Assembly (NCBI RefSeq): GCF_035594125.1
Contig: NC_087190.1
Location: 6,606,501-6,670,500 of the forward strand
Source: Scylla paramamosain
Taxonomy: Eukaryota; Arthropoda; Malacostraca; Decapoda; Portunidae
DNA length: 64,000 nt
Direction: 5' to 3'
The notes beneath the pieces were generated by a model. That model was not told where the DNA came from and did not search any database. It saw only the letters and a list, made by a program, of their open reading frames with translations. Position 1 is the stretch's first letter. Each line of letters opens with the position of its first letter. Shown here piece after piece: positions 1 to 13,496 of the stretch. A program made the translations under genes and the position numbers.

Positions 1-3000
1 TAATTGCATGCGAAACCACCTTTATGTGAGAAAAAAATGACATTACCAGAAAAGTGTCTTTTAAGTGTTTTTGAGCGTGATAAGCAATAAAGCAGTAAAA
101 AGCAGGGCTATCATATTACATTGGAATAACACCAATTTATACCAAAAACTTGCCATTAAGTGTTTTTGAGCTCCTTACACACCAAACCGCTTAAACGCAT
201 GCAAAACAAACTTGATGGAGAAACAGAATAACATGACCAAAAACGTGTATTTTGAGTGTTTTTGATCATGTTATCTATAAGAACGCTTAAATACATGCAA
301 AGAACATTATGTTTGGGAAACAAAAGGACATCACGAGAAACGTGTATTATCAGTGTTTTTTAAGTTCCTTAAGTACCAAAAAGCTAAAACCCACAAATAA
401 CACTCTTTATTTAGAAAAAATAAAAAAAAAAATAAATAAAAAAAGGAATTTTTTTTTTTTTGTTATTCATCAAAAAAGTTAATTTCAGTTTTTTTTTTCG
501 AACTGTTATGTACCAAACCCTAAAGTGCATGCAAAGCCTCCTCTATGAGGAAATTAAACGACCTTACCAGAAATCTGTGTTTTGAGTGTTTTTAGCATGT
601 TAGGCACCAAAACGATAAATAATAATGAACTCACTCTATATGGGAATCCAAAACAAAGTTACTGAAAACGTGTCTTCTCAGTGTTTTACGTAGAAAAACG
701 CTAAAACGGATGTAAAGCAACCAATATTAAAAAATAGAAAAACGTTACTAAAAAGATATATTTTGAGTGTTTTGAGCTTGTTACCTACAAAAAACGCGAA
801 AAATGATGCAAAGCATTCTATATTGGGAAACAAAAGGACATTGCAAGAAAAGTGTATAATGAGTGTTTTATAGTTCAAAAGAACCACAAGGCAAAAAACG
901 GAAAATCTCGTGTATATGAAGAGGTTTCCTAGATACAAAAATGCTAAAACTCATGTATAACACTCTTAATTGAGAAACAGAACAACCTTACTAAATGCGT
1001 GTATTTTGAGTGCTTTTCACATTCTTAGTTACCAAAACCCCAAATTGCATGCAAAAATAGATTTGTGGGAAAAAAAAAGACTTTACCAGAAAAGTGTCTT
1101 TTGAGTGTTTATGAGCGTGACATGCAATAAAGCATTAAAAAGAAGGGCAATCACATTACATTGGAGGCAAGAACTTGCCTTTAAGTGTTTTTGTGCTCCT
1201 TATATACCAAAACACTAAAACGCATGCAAAACACTCTTTATGGTGAAACAGAATAACTTTACCAAAAACATGTATTTTGAGTGTTTTTGATCATGTTACC
1301 AATAAAAACGCTTAAATACATGCAAAGAACAGTATTTTTGGGAAACAAAAAGAGATTACGAGAAACGTGTATTACGAGTGTTTTTAAGTTCATTAATTAC
1401 CAATAAGCTAAAAGCCACAAATAACAAACACTCTTTATTGAGAAACAATAAGTAAATAAAAAAAAATACAATATTTTTTTTTTTTCTTATTCATTTTCAC
1501 AGGTACCGAGAAGCCAAAATTCGGGCAAAATTCAGGAAATTATGTGAAATAAGAACATTATCAAAAAAGTTAAATTTAGCTTTTTTTCGGACTGTTATGT
1601 ACCAAACCGCTAAAGTGCATGCAAAGCCACTTATATGGGGAAATTAAATTATGAGTGTTTTTCAGCATGTTAGGAACCAACACGATAAATAACCTAAAAG
1701 TGAATCTATATGGGAATCCAAAACAAAATTACTAAAAACGTGTCTTTTCTGTGTTTTTACGTAGAAAAACGCTAAAACGGATGGAAACCAACCAATATGA
1801 AGAAAAAAAATAACATTACCAAAAAGGTATATTTTGAGTGATTTTGAAATTGTTACCTACAAAAAACACAAAAATGGATGGAAAGCACTCTATATTGGGA
1901 AGCAAAAGGACATTACGTGTATAATGAGTGTTTTATAGTTTCACAAGAACTACAAGGCAAAAAATGCAAAAACTCGTGTATATAGAGAAGTCTCTTACAT
2001 TCCAAAATGCTGAAACTCTGGAACAACACTCTCAATTGAGAAACAGAACAATCTTACTAAATGCGTGTATTTTGAGTGCTTTTCAAATACTTAGTTACCA
2101 AAACCCCAAATTGCATGCGAAACCAGCTGGGAATGTGGGAAAAAAATGACATTAAGAGAAAAATTTCTTTTGAGTGTTTTTGAGCGTGTTAGGCAATAAA
2201 GCACTAAAAAGCAGGGCAATCACATTACATTGGATTAAAACCAATTTTTAACAAGAACTTGCCTTTCAGTGTATTTGAGCTCCTTATATACCAAAACACA
2301 AGAATGCATGCAAAATACACTTTATGTTGAAACAGAACATTTCCAAAAACATGTATTTTGAGTGTTTTTGATCATGTTACCAATAAAAACGCTTAAATAC
2401 ATGCAAAGAACCCTATTTTTGGGAAACGAAAGGACATTACGAGAAACGTGTATTATGAGTTTTTTTAAGTTCATTAAGTACAAAAAAGCAAAAAGCCACA
2501 AATTACACTTTTTATTGAGAAAAAAATAAATTAATTAATTAAAAATACGATATTTTTTTTTCATTCTTATTCTTGACAGGTAACGAGGTGCCAAAATTCG
2601 GGTAAAGTTCAGAAAATTATATGAAATAAGAACATTATCAAAAAAGTTAAATTTATCTTTTTTTTTCGGACTGTTATGTACCAAACCCCTAAAGAGGATG
2701 CAAAGCCACCTAAATGGGGAAATTAAACGTTTTTGCCAGAAAACTGTCTTATGAGTGTTTTTCAGCATGTTAGGAACCAACACGATATAACCAAAGGAAG
2801 TCAATCTATATGGGAATCCAAAAGAAAATTACTGAAAACGTGTCTTTTCGGTGTTTTACGTAGAAAACGCTAAAACGGATGCAAACCAACCAAAATGAAG
2901 AAATAGAATAACTTTACCAAAAAAGTATATTTTGAGTGTTTTTGACATTGTTACCTACAAAAAACACGAAAATAGTTGGAGAGCACTATATATTGGGAAG

Positions 3001-6000
3001 CAAAAGACACCAAAAAGCATGTCAGGCACCAAAACGATAAATAATATGAGTCACTCTATATGGAAATCCAAAACAAAATTACTGGAAACGTTTCTTTTAA
3101 AAGATTTACGTAGAAAAACGCTAAAACGGATGCAAACCAACCAATATGAAGAAATAGAATAACATTACCAAAAAAGTATATTATGTGTGTTTTTGAGCTT
3201 GTTACATAAAAAAAAAAACGCGAAAATGGATGCAAAGCACTCTATATAAGGAAAAAAAAAAAGGACATAACGAGAAACGTGTATAATGAGTGTTTTATAG
3301 TTTCACCAGAATCACAAGGCAAAAAACGCAAAAACTCGACCGTATGGAGAAGTTTCTAGGATGCCAAAATACTGAAACTCATGAATAACACTCTTAATCA
3401 AGAAACAGGACAACCTTACTAAATGCGTGCATTTTGAGTGTTTTTTTTTACATTCTTAGTTACCAAAACCCCAAATTCCATGCTAAACTAGCTTTATGTA
3501 GGAAAAAAATGACATTACCAGAAAAGTGTCTTTAAGTGTTTTTGAGCGTGTCAGGCAATAAAGCACTAAAAAGCAGGGCAATCACATTACATGGGAATAA
3601 AACCAACTTTTACGAAGAACTTGCCTTTTAATGTTTTTGACACGCATTTAGTAAGGTTGCTCTGTTTCTCAATTAAGAGTGTTATTCATGAGTTTCAGCA
3701 TATACACGAGTTTTTCCGTTTTTTGCCTTGTGGTTTTTTTGAACTATAAAACATTCATTATACACTTTTCTCGCAATGTCCCTTTGTTTCCCAATATAGA
3801 GTGCTTTGTATCCATTTTCACGTTTTTTTTTTGTACGTAACAAGCTCAAAAACACTCAAAATATACATTTTTGATAATGTTTTTCTGCTTCTTGATATTG
3901 GTTGGTTTGTTTTTTCTACGTAAAACACTGAGAAGACACGTTTTCAGTAATTTTCTTTTGGATTCCTACATAGAGTGAATTCCTTATTATTTATCGTTTT
4001 GGTGCCTAACATGCTGAAAAACACCCAAAAGACAGATTTCTGGTAAGGTCTTTAATTTCCTCATATTTGTAGGCTTTCCATGTCTTTTCAGTGTTTTTGA
4101 GCGTGTTACGCAATAAAGCACTAAAAGCCAGGGCAATCACATTACATGGGAATAAAACCAAATTTTACCAACTTGCCTTTAAGTATTTTTGAGCTCCTTA
4201 CATACCAAAACGCTAAAACGCATGCAAAATACATTTTATGGAGAAAAAGAATAACATTACCAAATACATGTGTTTTGAGTGTTTTTGATCATGTTATCTA
4301 TAAAAACGCTTAAATACATGCAAAGAACCTTATGTTTGGGAAACGAAAGAACATTACGAGAAACGTGTATTATGAGTGATTTTTAAGTTCCTTCAGTACC
4401 AAAAAGCTAAAACCCACAAATTACACTCTTTAGAAAAAAAAAATAAATAAATAAATAAAAAAATAAAAAAATTGTATTTTTCTTATTTTTTTATTCATTT
4501 TCATAGGTACCGAGATGCCAAAATTCTGCCAAAATTCAGGGAATTTATGTGGAAAAAAGTCATTATCATAAAAGTTAATTATAGCTTTTTTTTCGGATTG
4601 TTATGTACCAAACCCTAAAGTGCATGCAAAGCCACCTATATAGGGAAGTTAAACGACTTTACCAGAAACCTGTCTTTTCAGTGTTTTTCAGCATGTTAGG
4701 CACCAAAACGATAAATAATATAGAAGTCAGTCAATATGTGAATCCAAAACAAAATTACTGAAAACGTGTCTTTTCAGTGTTTTACGTAGAAAAACGCTAA
4801 AGCGAATACAAACCATCCTATATGAAGAAATAAAATAACATTACCAAAAAGATATATTTTGAGTGTTTTTCAGCTTGTTACCTACAAAAAATGCAAAAAT
4901 GGATGTAAAGCACTCTATATTAGGAAACAAAAGCACATTACGAGAAACGTGTATAATGAGTGTTTTATAGTTTTATAAGAACCACAAGGCAATAAACGCA
5001 AAAACTCGTGTATATAGAGAAATTTTTACATACCAAAATGATGAAATGCATGAATAACACTTTTAATCGATAAACAGAACTACCTTTCCAAATTGTGTTT
5101 TTCACATTCTTAGTTACGAAAATGCCAAATTACATGGGAAACTAGCTTCTTGTGGGGAAAAAAATGACATTACCAGAAAAGTGTCTTTTGAGTGTTTTTG
5201 AGCGTGATATGCAACAAAGCACTAAAAAGCAGAACAATCACATTACATGGGAATAAAACCAACTTTTACGAAGAATTTGCCTTTAAGTGGCTTTTAACCC
5301 CTTATATACCACACCGCTAAAACGCAGGCAAAACAAACTTTATGGAGAAACAGAATAACATTACCAAAAACATGTATTTTGAATGTTTTTGATCATGTTA
5401 TCTATAAAAACGCTTAAGTACATGCAAAGAACATTATGTTTGGGAAAGAAAAGGACATCACGAGAAACGTGTACTATGAGTGTTTTTTTAAAATTCCTTA
5501 AGTACCAAAAAGCTAAAGCCCACAAATAACACTCTTTATTTACAAAATAAAAAATAAAAAAATAAAATAAATAGGATTTTTTTTTGTTATTCATCTTCAT
5601 AGGTACCGATATGACAAAATTCTGGGAAAATTCAGGGCAATAATGTGATAAAACAATACTATCAAAAAAGTTAATTTCAGCTTTTTTTTTCGGACTATTA
5701 TGTACCAAACCCTAAAGCGCATGCAAAGCCTCCAATATGAGGAAATTAAATGACCTTACCATAAATCTGTATTTTGTGTGTTTTTTTTAGCATGTTAGGC
5801 ACCAAAACGATAAATAATAAGGAACTCACTCTATATGGGAATCCAAAAGAAAGTTACTGAAAACGTGTCTTCTCAGTGTTTTACGTAGAAAAACGTTAAA
5901 ACTGATGCAAACCAACCAATATCAAGAAATAGAAAAACGTTACCAAAAAGTGTTTTTGTGTTTTTGAGATTTTTACCTACAAAAACGCGAAAATTGATGC

Positions 6001-9000
6001 AAAGCACTCTATATTGGGAAACAAAAGGACATTGCAATAAAAGTGTATAATGAATGTTTTATTGTTCAAAAGAACCACAAAGCAAACAACGCAAAATCTC
6101 GTGTATATGGAGAGTTTTCCTAGATACCAAAATGCTGAAACTCATGAATAACACTCTTAATTGAGAAACATAACAAACTTACTAAATGCGTATATTTTGA
6201 GTGCTTTTCACATTCTTAGTTACCAAAAACTCCAAACTATATGCGAAAAAAAAGACTTTACCAGAAAAGTGTCTTTTGAGTGTTTTTTTTCAGCGTGAAA
6301 GGTAATAAAGCACTCAAAAGCAGGGCAATCACATTACATTGGAATAAAACCATTTTTTACCAAGAACTTGCCTTTAAGTGTTTTTGAGCTCCTTGTATAC
6401 AAAACTACTAAAACGCATGCAAAACACACTTTATTGAGAAACAGAATAACATTACCAAAACCTTGTATTTTGAGTGTTTTTGATCATGTTATCTATAAAA
6501 ACGCTTAAATGCATGCAAAGAACCTTATGTTTGGGAAACGAAAGGACATTACGAGAAACGTGTATTATGAGTGTTTTTAAATTCCTTAAGTACCAAAAAG
6601 GTAAATCCCACAAATAACACTCTTTATTGAGAAAAAATAAATATATAAATAGAAAATAAAAAAATAGGATTTTTTTTTTTTATTTATCTTCATAGGTACC
6701 GAGATGCCAAAATTCTGGGAAAATTCAGGGCAATTACATGATAAAAGAATATTATCAAAAAAGTTAATTCTACCTTTTTTTTCAGACTGTTATGTACCAA
6801 TCCCTAAAGTGCATGCAAAGCCTCCTATATGAGGAAATTAAACGACCTCATCAGAAATCTCTCTTTTGAGTGTTGTTCAGCATGTTAGGCACCAAAACAA
6901 TAAATAATGAGCTCACTCTATATGGGAATTCAAATCAAAATTACTGAAAACGTGTTTTCTAAGTGTTTACGTAGAAAAACGCTAAAACGGATGCAAACAA
7001 ACCAATATAAAAAAATAGAAAAACATTACCAAAAAGGTATATTTTGAGTGTTTTTGAGCTTGTTACCTATAAAAAACACGAAAATTGATGCAAAGCACTC
7101 TATAATGGGAAAGAAAGGGACATTGCAAGAAAAGTGTATAATGAGTGTTTTATAGTTCAAAAGAACCACAAGGCAAAAAATGCAAAAACTAGTGTATATG
7201 AAGAAGTTTCGTAGATACCAAAATGCTGAAACTCATGAACAACACTCTTAATTGAGAAAGAGAAAAATCTTATTATATGTGTGTATTTTAAGTGCTTTTC
7301 ACATTCTTATTTACCAAAACCCCAAATTGCATGCGAAACCAGCTTTATGTTGGAAAAAAAATAATATTACCAGAAAAATGTCTTTTGAGTGTTTTTGAGC
7401 TTGTTAGGCAATAAAGCACTAAAAAGCAGGGCAATCACATTACATTGAACTAAAACCAATTTTTAATAACAACATGCCTTTAAGTGTTTTTGAGCTCCTT
7501 ATATACCAAAACACTAAAACGCATGCAAAATACACTTTATGGTGAAACAGAATAACATTACCAAAAACATGTATTTTGAGTGTTTTTCATCATGTTACCA
7601 ATAAAAACGCTTAAATACATGCAAAGAACCCTATTTTTGGGAAACGAAAGGACATTACAAGAAACGTGTATTATGAGTGTTTTTAAGTTCATTAAGTACG
7701 AAAAATTTAAAAGCCACATATTACACTCTTATGAGTGTTTTCAGCATGTTAGGAACCAACACGATAAAACCAAAAGAAGTCAGTCTATATGGGAATCCAA
7801 AACACAATTACTGAAAACGTGTCTTTTCGGTGTTTTACGTAGAAAAACGCTTAAACGGATGCAAACCAACCAAAATGAAGACATAGAATAACATTACCAA
7901 AAAGCTATATTTTGAATGTTTTTGAAATTTTTACCTACAAAAAACGCGAAAATGGATGGAAAGCACTCTATATTGAGAAGCAAAAGGACATTACGAGAAA
8001 CGTGTATAATGAGTGTTTTATAGTTTCACAAGAACCACAAGGCAAAAAACGCAAAAACTCGTGTATATAAAGAAGTTTTTTACATTCCAAAATGCTGAAA
8101 CTCATGAATAAGACTTTTAATTGAGAAACAGAACTATCTTACCAAATGTGAGTATTTTGAGTGTTTTCATATTCTTAGTTACGAAAATCCAAAATTACTA
8201 GCGAAACTAGTTTTATGTGGGAAATAATGGCATTACCAGAAAAGTGTCTTCTGAGTATTTTAGAGCGTGATATACAACAAAGCACTAAAAAGCAGAACAA
8301 TCACATTACATGGGAATAAAACCAAGTTTTACCAAAAACATGCCTTTAAGTGATTTTAACTCCTTACATAACAAAACGCTAAAATGCATGCAAAACACCC
8401 TTTATGGAGAAACAAAATAACATTCAAAAACTTGAATTTTAAGTGTTTTTTGATCATGTTACCTATAAAAACGCTTAAATACATGCAAAGAACCCTATGT
8501 TTGTGAAACGAAAGGATATTACGAAAACTGTGTATTATGAGAGTTTTTAGGTTCCTTAAGTACCAAAAAGCTAAAACACACAAATAACACTCTTTATAGA
8601 GAGAAAAAATAAAATAAATCAATGAATACAAATTTTTTTTTTTTTTTATTCATCTTCATAGGTACCTAAATGCCAAAATTCTGGCAAAATTCAGGGAGAT
8701 TAGGTGAAGAAAAATAATTATAAAAAAAAAATAATTTTAGCTTTTTTCCGGAGTTATGTACCAAACCCTGAAGTGCATGCAAAGCTACTTATATGGGAAA
8801 ATTACACGACTTTACCAGAAACCTGTACCAGAAGCAATTTCAATAATATTACTGAAAACGAGTCTTTTCAGAGATTTACGAAGAAAAACGCTAAAACGGA
8901 TGCAAAACAACCAATATGAAGAAATGGAATAACATTACCAAAAAGATATATTTTGAGTGTTTTTAAGCTTGTTACCTACAAAAAATACGAAAATGGATGG

Positions 9001-10740
9001 AAAACACACTATATTAGGAAACAAAAGAACATTACAAGAAACGTGTATAATGAGTGTTTTATAGTTTCACAAGAACTACAAGGCAATAAACGCAAAAACT
9101 CGTGTATATTGAGAATTTTCTCACATACCAAAATGATGAAATGCATGAATAACACTTTTAATCGAGAAATAGAACTACCCTACCAAATTGTGTATTTTGA
9201 GTGTTTTTTCACATTCTTAGTTACGAAATTGCCAAATTACATGCGAAACTAGCTTTATGTGGGAAAAAAATGACATTACCAAAAAATGTCTTTTGAGTGT
9301 TTTTGAGCGTGATATGCAACAAAGCACTAAAAAGCAGAACAATCACATTACTTGAGAATAAAACCAACTTTTACGAATAACTTGCCTTTAAGTGTTTTTT
9401 TATCTCCTTACATACCAAAACGTTAAAACGCATGAAAAACACCCTTAATGGAGAAACAGAATAACATTACCAAAAATATGTATTTTGAGTGTTTTTGATC
9501 ATGTTACCTATAAAAACGCTTAAATACATGTAAAGAACCCTATGTTTGTATAAGAAAAGGACATTACGGAAATCGTGTATTATGAGTGTTTTTAAGTTCC
9601 TTAAGTACCAAAAAGCTAAAACTCACAAATAACACTTTATAGAGAAAAAAAAAATTGTTATTCATCTTCATAGGTACCGAGATACCAAAATTCTGGAAAA
9701 ATTCAGGGAAATTTTGTTAAAAAAAATCATTATAAAAAATAATTTTAGCTTTTCTTTGGAGTTATTTAGCAAACCCTGAAGTGCATGCAAAGCCACTTAT
9801 ATGGAGAAATTACTCGACTTTACCAGAAACCTGTCTTTTGAGTGTTTTTTCAGCAATTTCAACAATATAACTGAAAACGTGTCTTTTCAGTGATTTACGT
9901 AGATAAACGCTAAAACGGATGCAAACCAACCAATATGAAGAAATAGAATAACATGACCAAAAATATATATTTTGATGTGTTTTTGAGCTTGTTACCTACA
10001 AAAATATGCGAAAATGGATGAAACGCACTCTATATTAGGAAAGAAAAGGACATTACGAGAAACGTGTATAATGAGTGTTTTATAGTTTCAGAAGAACCGC
10101 AAGGCAAAAAACTCGAAAACTCGTGTACATAAAGAAGTTTCTTACATACCAAAATGCTGAAACTCATGAATAACACTTTTAATTGAGAAACAGAACTACC
10201 TTACCAAATATGTGTGTTAGAGAAGTTTCTTACATAAAAAAATGCTGAAGCTCATCAATAACACTTTTAATTAAGAATTAGAACAACCTTACTAAATGCC
10301 TGTATTTTGAGTGTTTTTCACATTCTTAGTTACCAAAACCCCAAATTCCATGCGAAATTAGCTTTATGTGGGAAAAAAAATAATATTACCAGAAAATGTC
10401 TTTCGAGTGTTTTTGAGCGTGTTAGGCAATAAACCACTAAAAAGCAGGGTAATCACATTACATGGGAATAAAACCAACTTTTACCAAGAACTTGCCTTTA
10501 GGTGTTTTTGAGCTCATTTCATACCAAAACGCTAAAACGCATGCAAAACACCTTTTATGGACAAACAGAATAATATTACCAAAAACATGTATTTTGAGTG
10601 TTTTGATCATGTTATCTATAAAAACGCTTAAATACATGCAAAAAACCTTATGTTTGGGAAACGAAAGGACATTACGAGAAATATGTATCATGAGTGTTTT
10701 TTAGTTCCTTAAGTACCAAAAAGCTAAAACCCATAAATAA
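1..10740. repeat. AT-rich satellite, higher-order repeat (HOR) array
   Basis: The basic monomer is about 85-100 bp. Each carries GAGTGTTTTTGAGC, then a TTA..TACCAAAACGC block, a GCATGCAAA block, and ATTACCAAAAACGTGT. About 11 distinguishable monomers repeat in the same order as a unit of about 1.04-1.11 kb. The anchor monomer with GAGCGTG followed by CAATAAAGCACTAAAAAGC occurs near 73, 1113, 2182, 3544, 4099, 5200, 6291, 7397, 8263, 9304 and 10415. Most units also carry a T-tract followed by a GGTACCGAGATGCC-like block (near 1501, 4504, 5599, 6695, 8661, 9672). Spacing outliers have visible causes: the 1362-bp step repeats two monomers (about 2818-3010 and 3050-3250), the 866-bp step lacks the T-tract/GGTACC block near 7730, and the 555-bp step spans an inversion. 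Open frames inside are chance or satellite frames. The role is unknown; a centromeric or heterochromatic array is possible but not shown. Confidence 0.9.
3642..4078 (-). repeat. Inverted block inside the satellite HOR
   Basis: From about 3642 to 4078 the satellite reads as the reverse complement of its neighbours. The strings CACGCATTTAGTAAGG and AACACTCAAAATATAC appear where flanking units have CCTTACTAAATGCGTG and GTATATTTTGAGTGTT. The block matches about 430 bp of the HOR, from the GCATGCAAAGCC monomer to the AAATGCGTG monomer. Normal orientation resumes at about 4080 with a new GAGCGTG anchor. This looks like a local inversion of a few monomers; an assembly error is the alternative. Confidence 0.85.
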
Positions 10741-12512
10741 AACAAAAACTGAACTAAACAAAAACTTGTGTTTGAGTGTTTTTGAGCTTGTTAGATAACT
10801 AATCGCCAAAATGCATGCAAAGTTTCAGATATGGGGAAAAGAAAAGATATTAACGCTGTTTTTCAGCTTCTTATGTAACGAAACGCTAAAACACGTAAAT
10901 AGCATTGTATATGAAGAAACAGAACATCATTACGAAAAACATGTATTATGGGTGCTTTTCCCCATGTTAGGGACCAAAACGCCAAAGTACATATAAAGCA
11001 TCCTATGTGAAGAAACAGAACGACATGATCACAAACATGTATTATGAATATTTTTGAGTTTGTTAGTTATCAAAACGCCAAAGTACATGCAAAGCACCCT
11101 ATAGAAAAAGAAAAAAAAAATATTACCAAAAACATATCTTTTGGTTGTTTTTCAGCTTCGTACGTACCGAAACTCTAGAAGGGATTGAAAACGCACTTTA
11201 CTGAGAAATAGAACATAAAATAAAACGTGTGTTTTAAGTGTTTTTAAATTTAGTTATCAAAACGACAGATTGCATGTAGAATACCTTGTCTTGAGTAACT
11301 AAAAGATACTACCTGCAACGTGCCATTTGGAAATTTTCGAGAAAATTAGGCAACAAAAATCTAAAAAGCATGGAAATAGCTCTATATGAGAAAAAAAAAC
11401 AACATTGTCAAAAACGTTTCTTTTTAGTGTTTTCGAGAGTACAAAACACTAAAATGTGAGCAAAGAATCATTTATGGGAAACTTTAGCAAAAAATTCTTA
11501 TCTCAGTCTTTTAACTTGTTAGGTACCCATATTGCCCCATAAACCCCATATTGCATGCAAAGGACCCTATTTGAGGAAACGAAACGATATTAACAGAAAC
11601 GTGTACGAGTATTATGAGTGTTTTTATCTATTATTTTTTTTATGTACCAAAACACTAAAACACGTGAATATTACTCTATATGAGGGAAAAAAAAAAACAT
11701 CAACAAAACCAGTAGCAAAACATCACCAGAAACTTGTCATTTAGGTGTTTTGAGCATATTAGGCAGCAAAACGCTTAAAAAGCAAGGAAAACACCCTATA
11801 TGGGAAAACGAGATAACCTTAACAAAATCGAGTGTTTTTGAGCTTCTTACGTACCAAAACGATAAAAGATGTTCGAAACAATATTAGCAAAAACGTATGT
11901 TCTGAGATTTTTTTAGCTTCTTAGGTAACAAAACGCCTAAATGTATGCAAATTATCCTATATAGGTAAATGAAACGATATTAACATAAAGGTGTATTATG
12001 TCTTTTTTCAGCTTCAGAGATACCAAAAGTCTAAAACACGTAAATAATACTATATTTGCAGAAACAAAACAACATTACCAAAAGCGTACTTTATGAGTTT
12101 TTTCCCCATGATAGGTACCAAAACGCCTAAAAGCATAGTGAACACCATACATAAAGAAACAGACCAACATTACGAAAAACATGTATGCTGAGTGTTTTTG
12201 AGCTTGTTAGATACAAAAACACCAAAGTGCATGCAAGACAAAATGTATAGGAAAAGCAATCAATATTAACAAAAATTTGTCTTTTGAGTGTTTTTCAATT
12301 TCTTACGTACTAAAACTCTAAAACGCATGAAAAACACCCTTTATGGAGAAAGAGGACATTACTATAAACGCGTTTTTTGAGAGTTTTCCCGATCATTAGC
12401 TACCAAAACGCCAAAATGCAGAAAGCACACTATTTGATGTAAAGAAATTATATTACCGGAAACGTGTCATTTCAGTGTTTTGAGCATATTAGAAACCAAC
12501 CCCAACAACAAC

Positions 12513-12639
<127 letters not shown>

Positions 12640-13072
12640 CATCGAACGTGTCTTTTTGAATGTTTTTGAGCTTCTTACGTACCAAATTTCTAAAAAGCGT
12701 GCAAAACATCCTTTATGGTGAAATAGAACATTACCAAAAATGTATGTTTTGAGTCTTTTTTAGCTTGTTGGGTACGAAAACGCCAAAATGCACACAAATT
12801 AACGGACATTGACAAACTAAAAGTTATTAAGAAAAAATATTATTATGAGTGTTTTTTAAAACGAAAACACTAAAACACGTGAATATCACTCTATATGGAG
12901 AAAAAAGCATTAACCAAAAAAATGGGTGTTTTCCTCATGTTAGGTACGACAATCTATACAGAATACCATATATGAAAAACAGAAAAACATTACCAAAAAC
13001 GTATATTATAAGTGTTTTTGAGCTTCTTAGGTAATAAAATACTGAAACACGTGATTAGTACATATATTTAGG

Positions 13073-13496
13073 CGTTTTGGTTTCTAAAAAGCTGGAAAAT
13101 GCTTAAATCATACGTTTTTGGTAATGTGTCCCGATAAATGCTATTTATCGTTTTAGCATTTTGGAACGTAAGAAGCTCAAAAACACTCAAAAGACACCAT
13201 TTTGTTAATGTTGTTTTGATTTCTATATAGAGTGTCTTCCATGCTCTTTAGAGTTTTGGTGCTAACGTTGAAAAGCACCGAAATAAAATTAAATGGATGA
13301 TTTTTTGCGTATTGGTACGTAATAAGCTTAAAAACATTCAAAATACACGTTTTTGGCAATAAAATTTTGTTTCTCCATGAAGTTTCTTTTCCATGCATTT
13401 TAGTGTTTTGGTACGTAAACAGCTGAAAACATTCAAAAGACACGTTTTTGTTTGTTTCTCCCGTATAGCTTACTTTGCATGCACTTTGGCGTTTTC
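13073..13496 (-). repeat. Second inverted block in the monomeric satellite
   Basis: Monomers read in reverse here: AGCTCAAAAACACTCAAAAG at about 13170 and similar strings at about 13330 and 13420 are the complement of the usual CTTTTGAGTGTTTTTGAGCT. Forward orientation resumes just after GCACTTTGGCGTTTT near 13496. About four to five monomers are inverted as a block. Confidence 0.8.
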
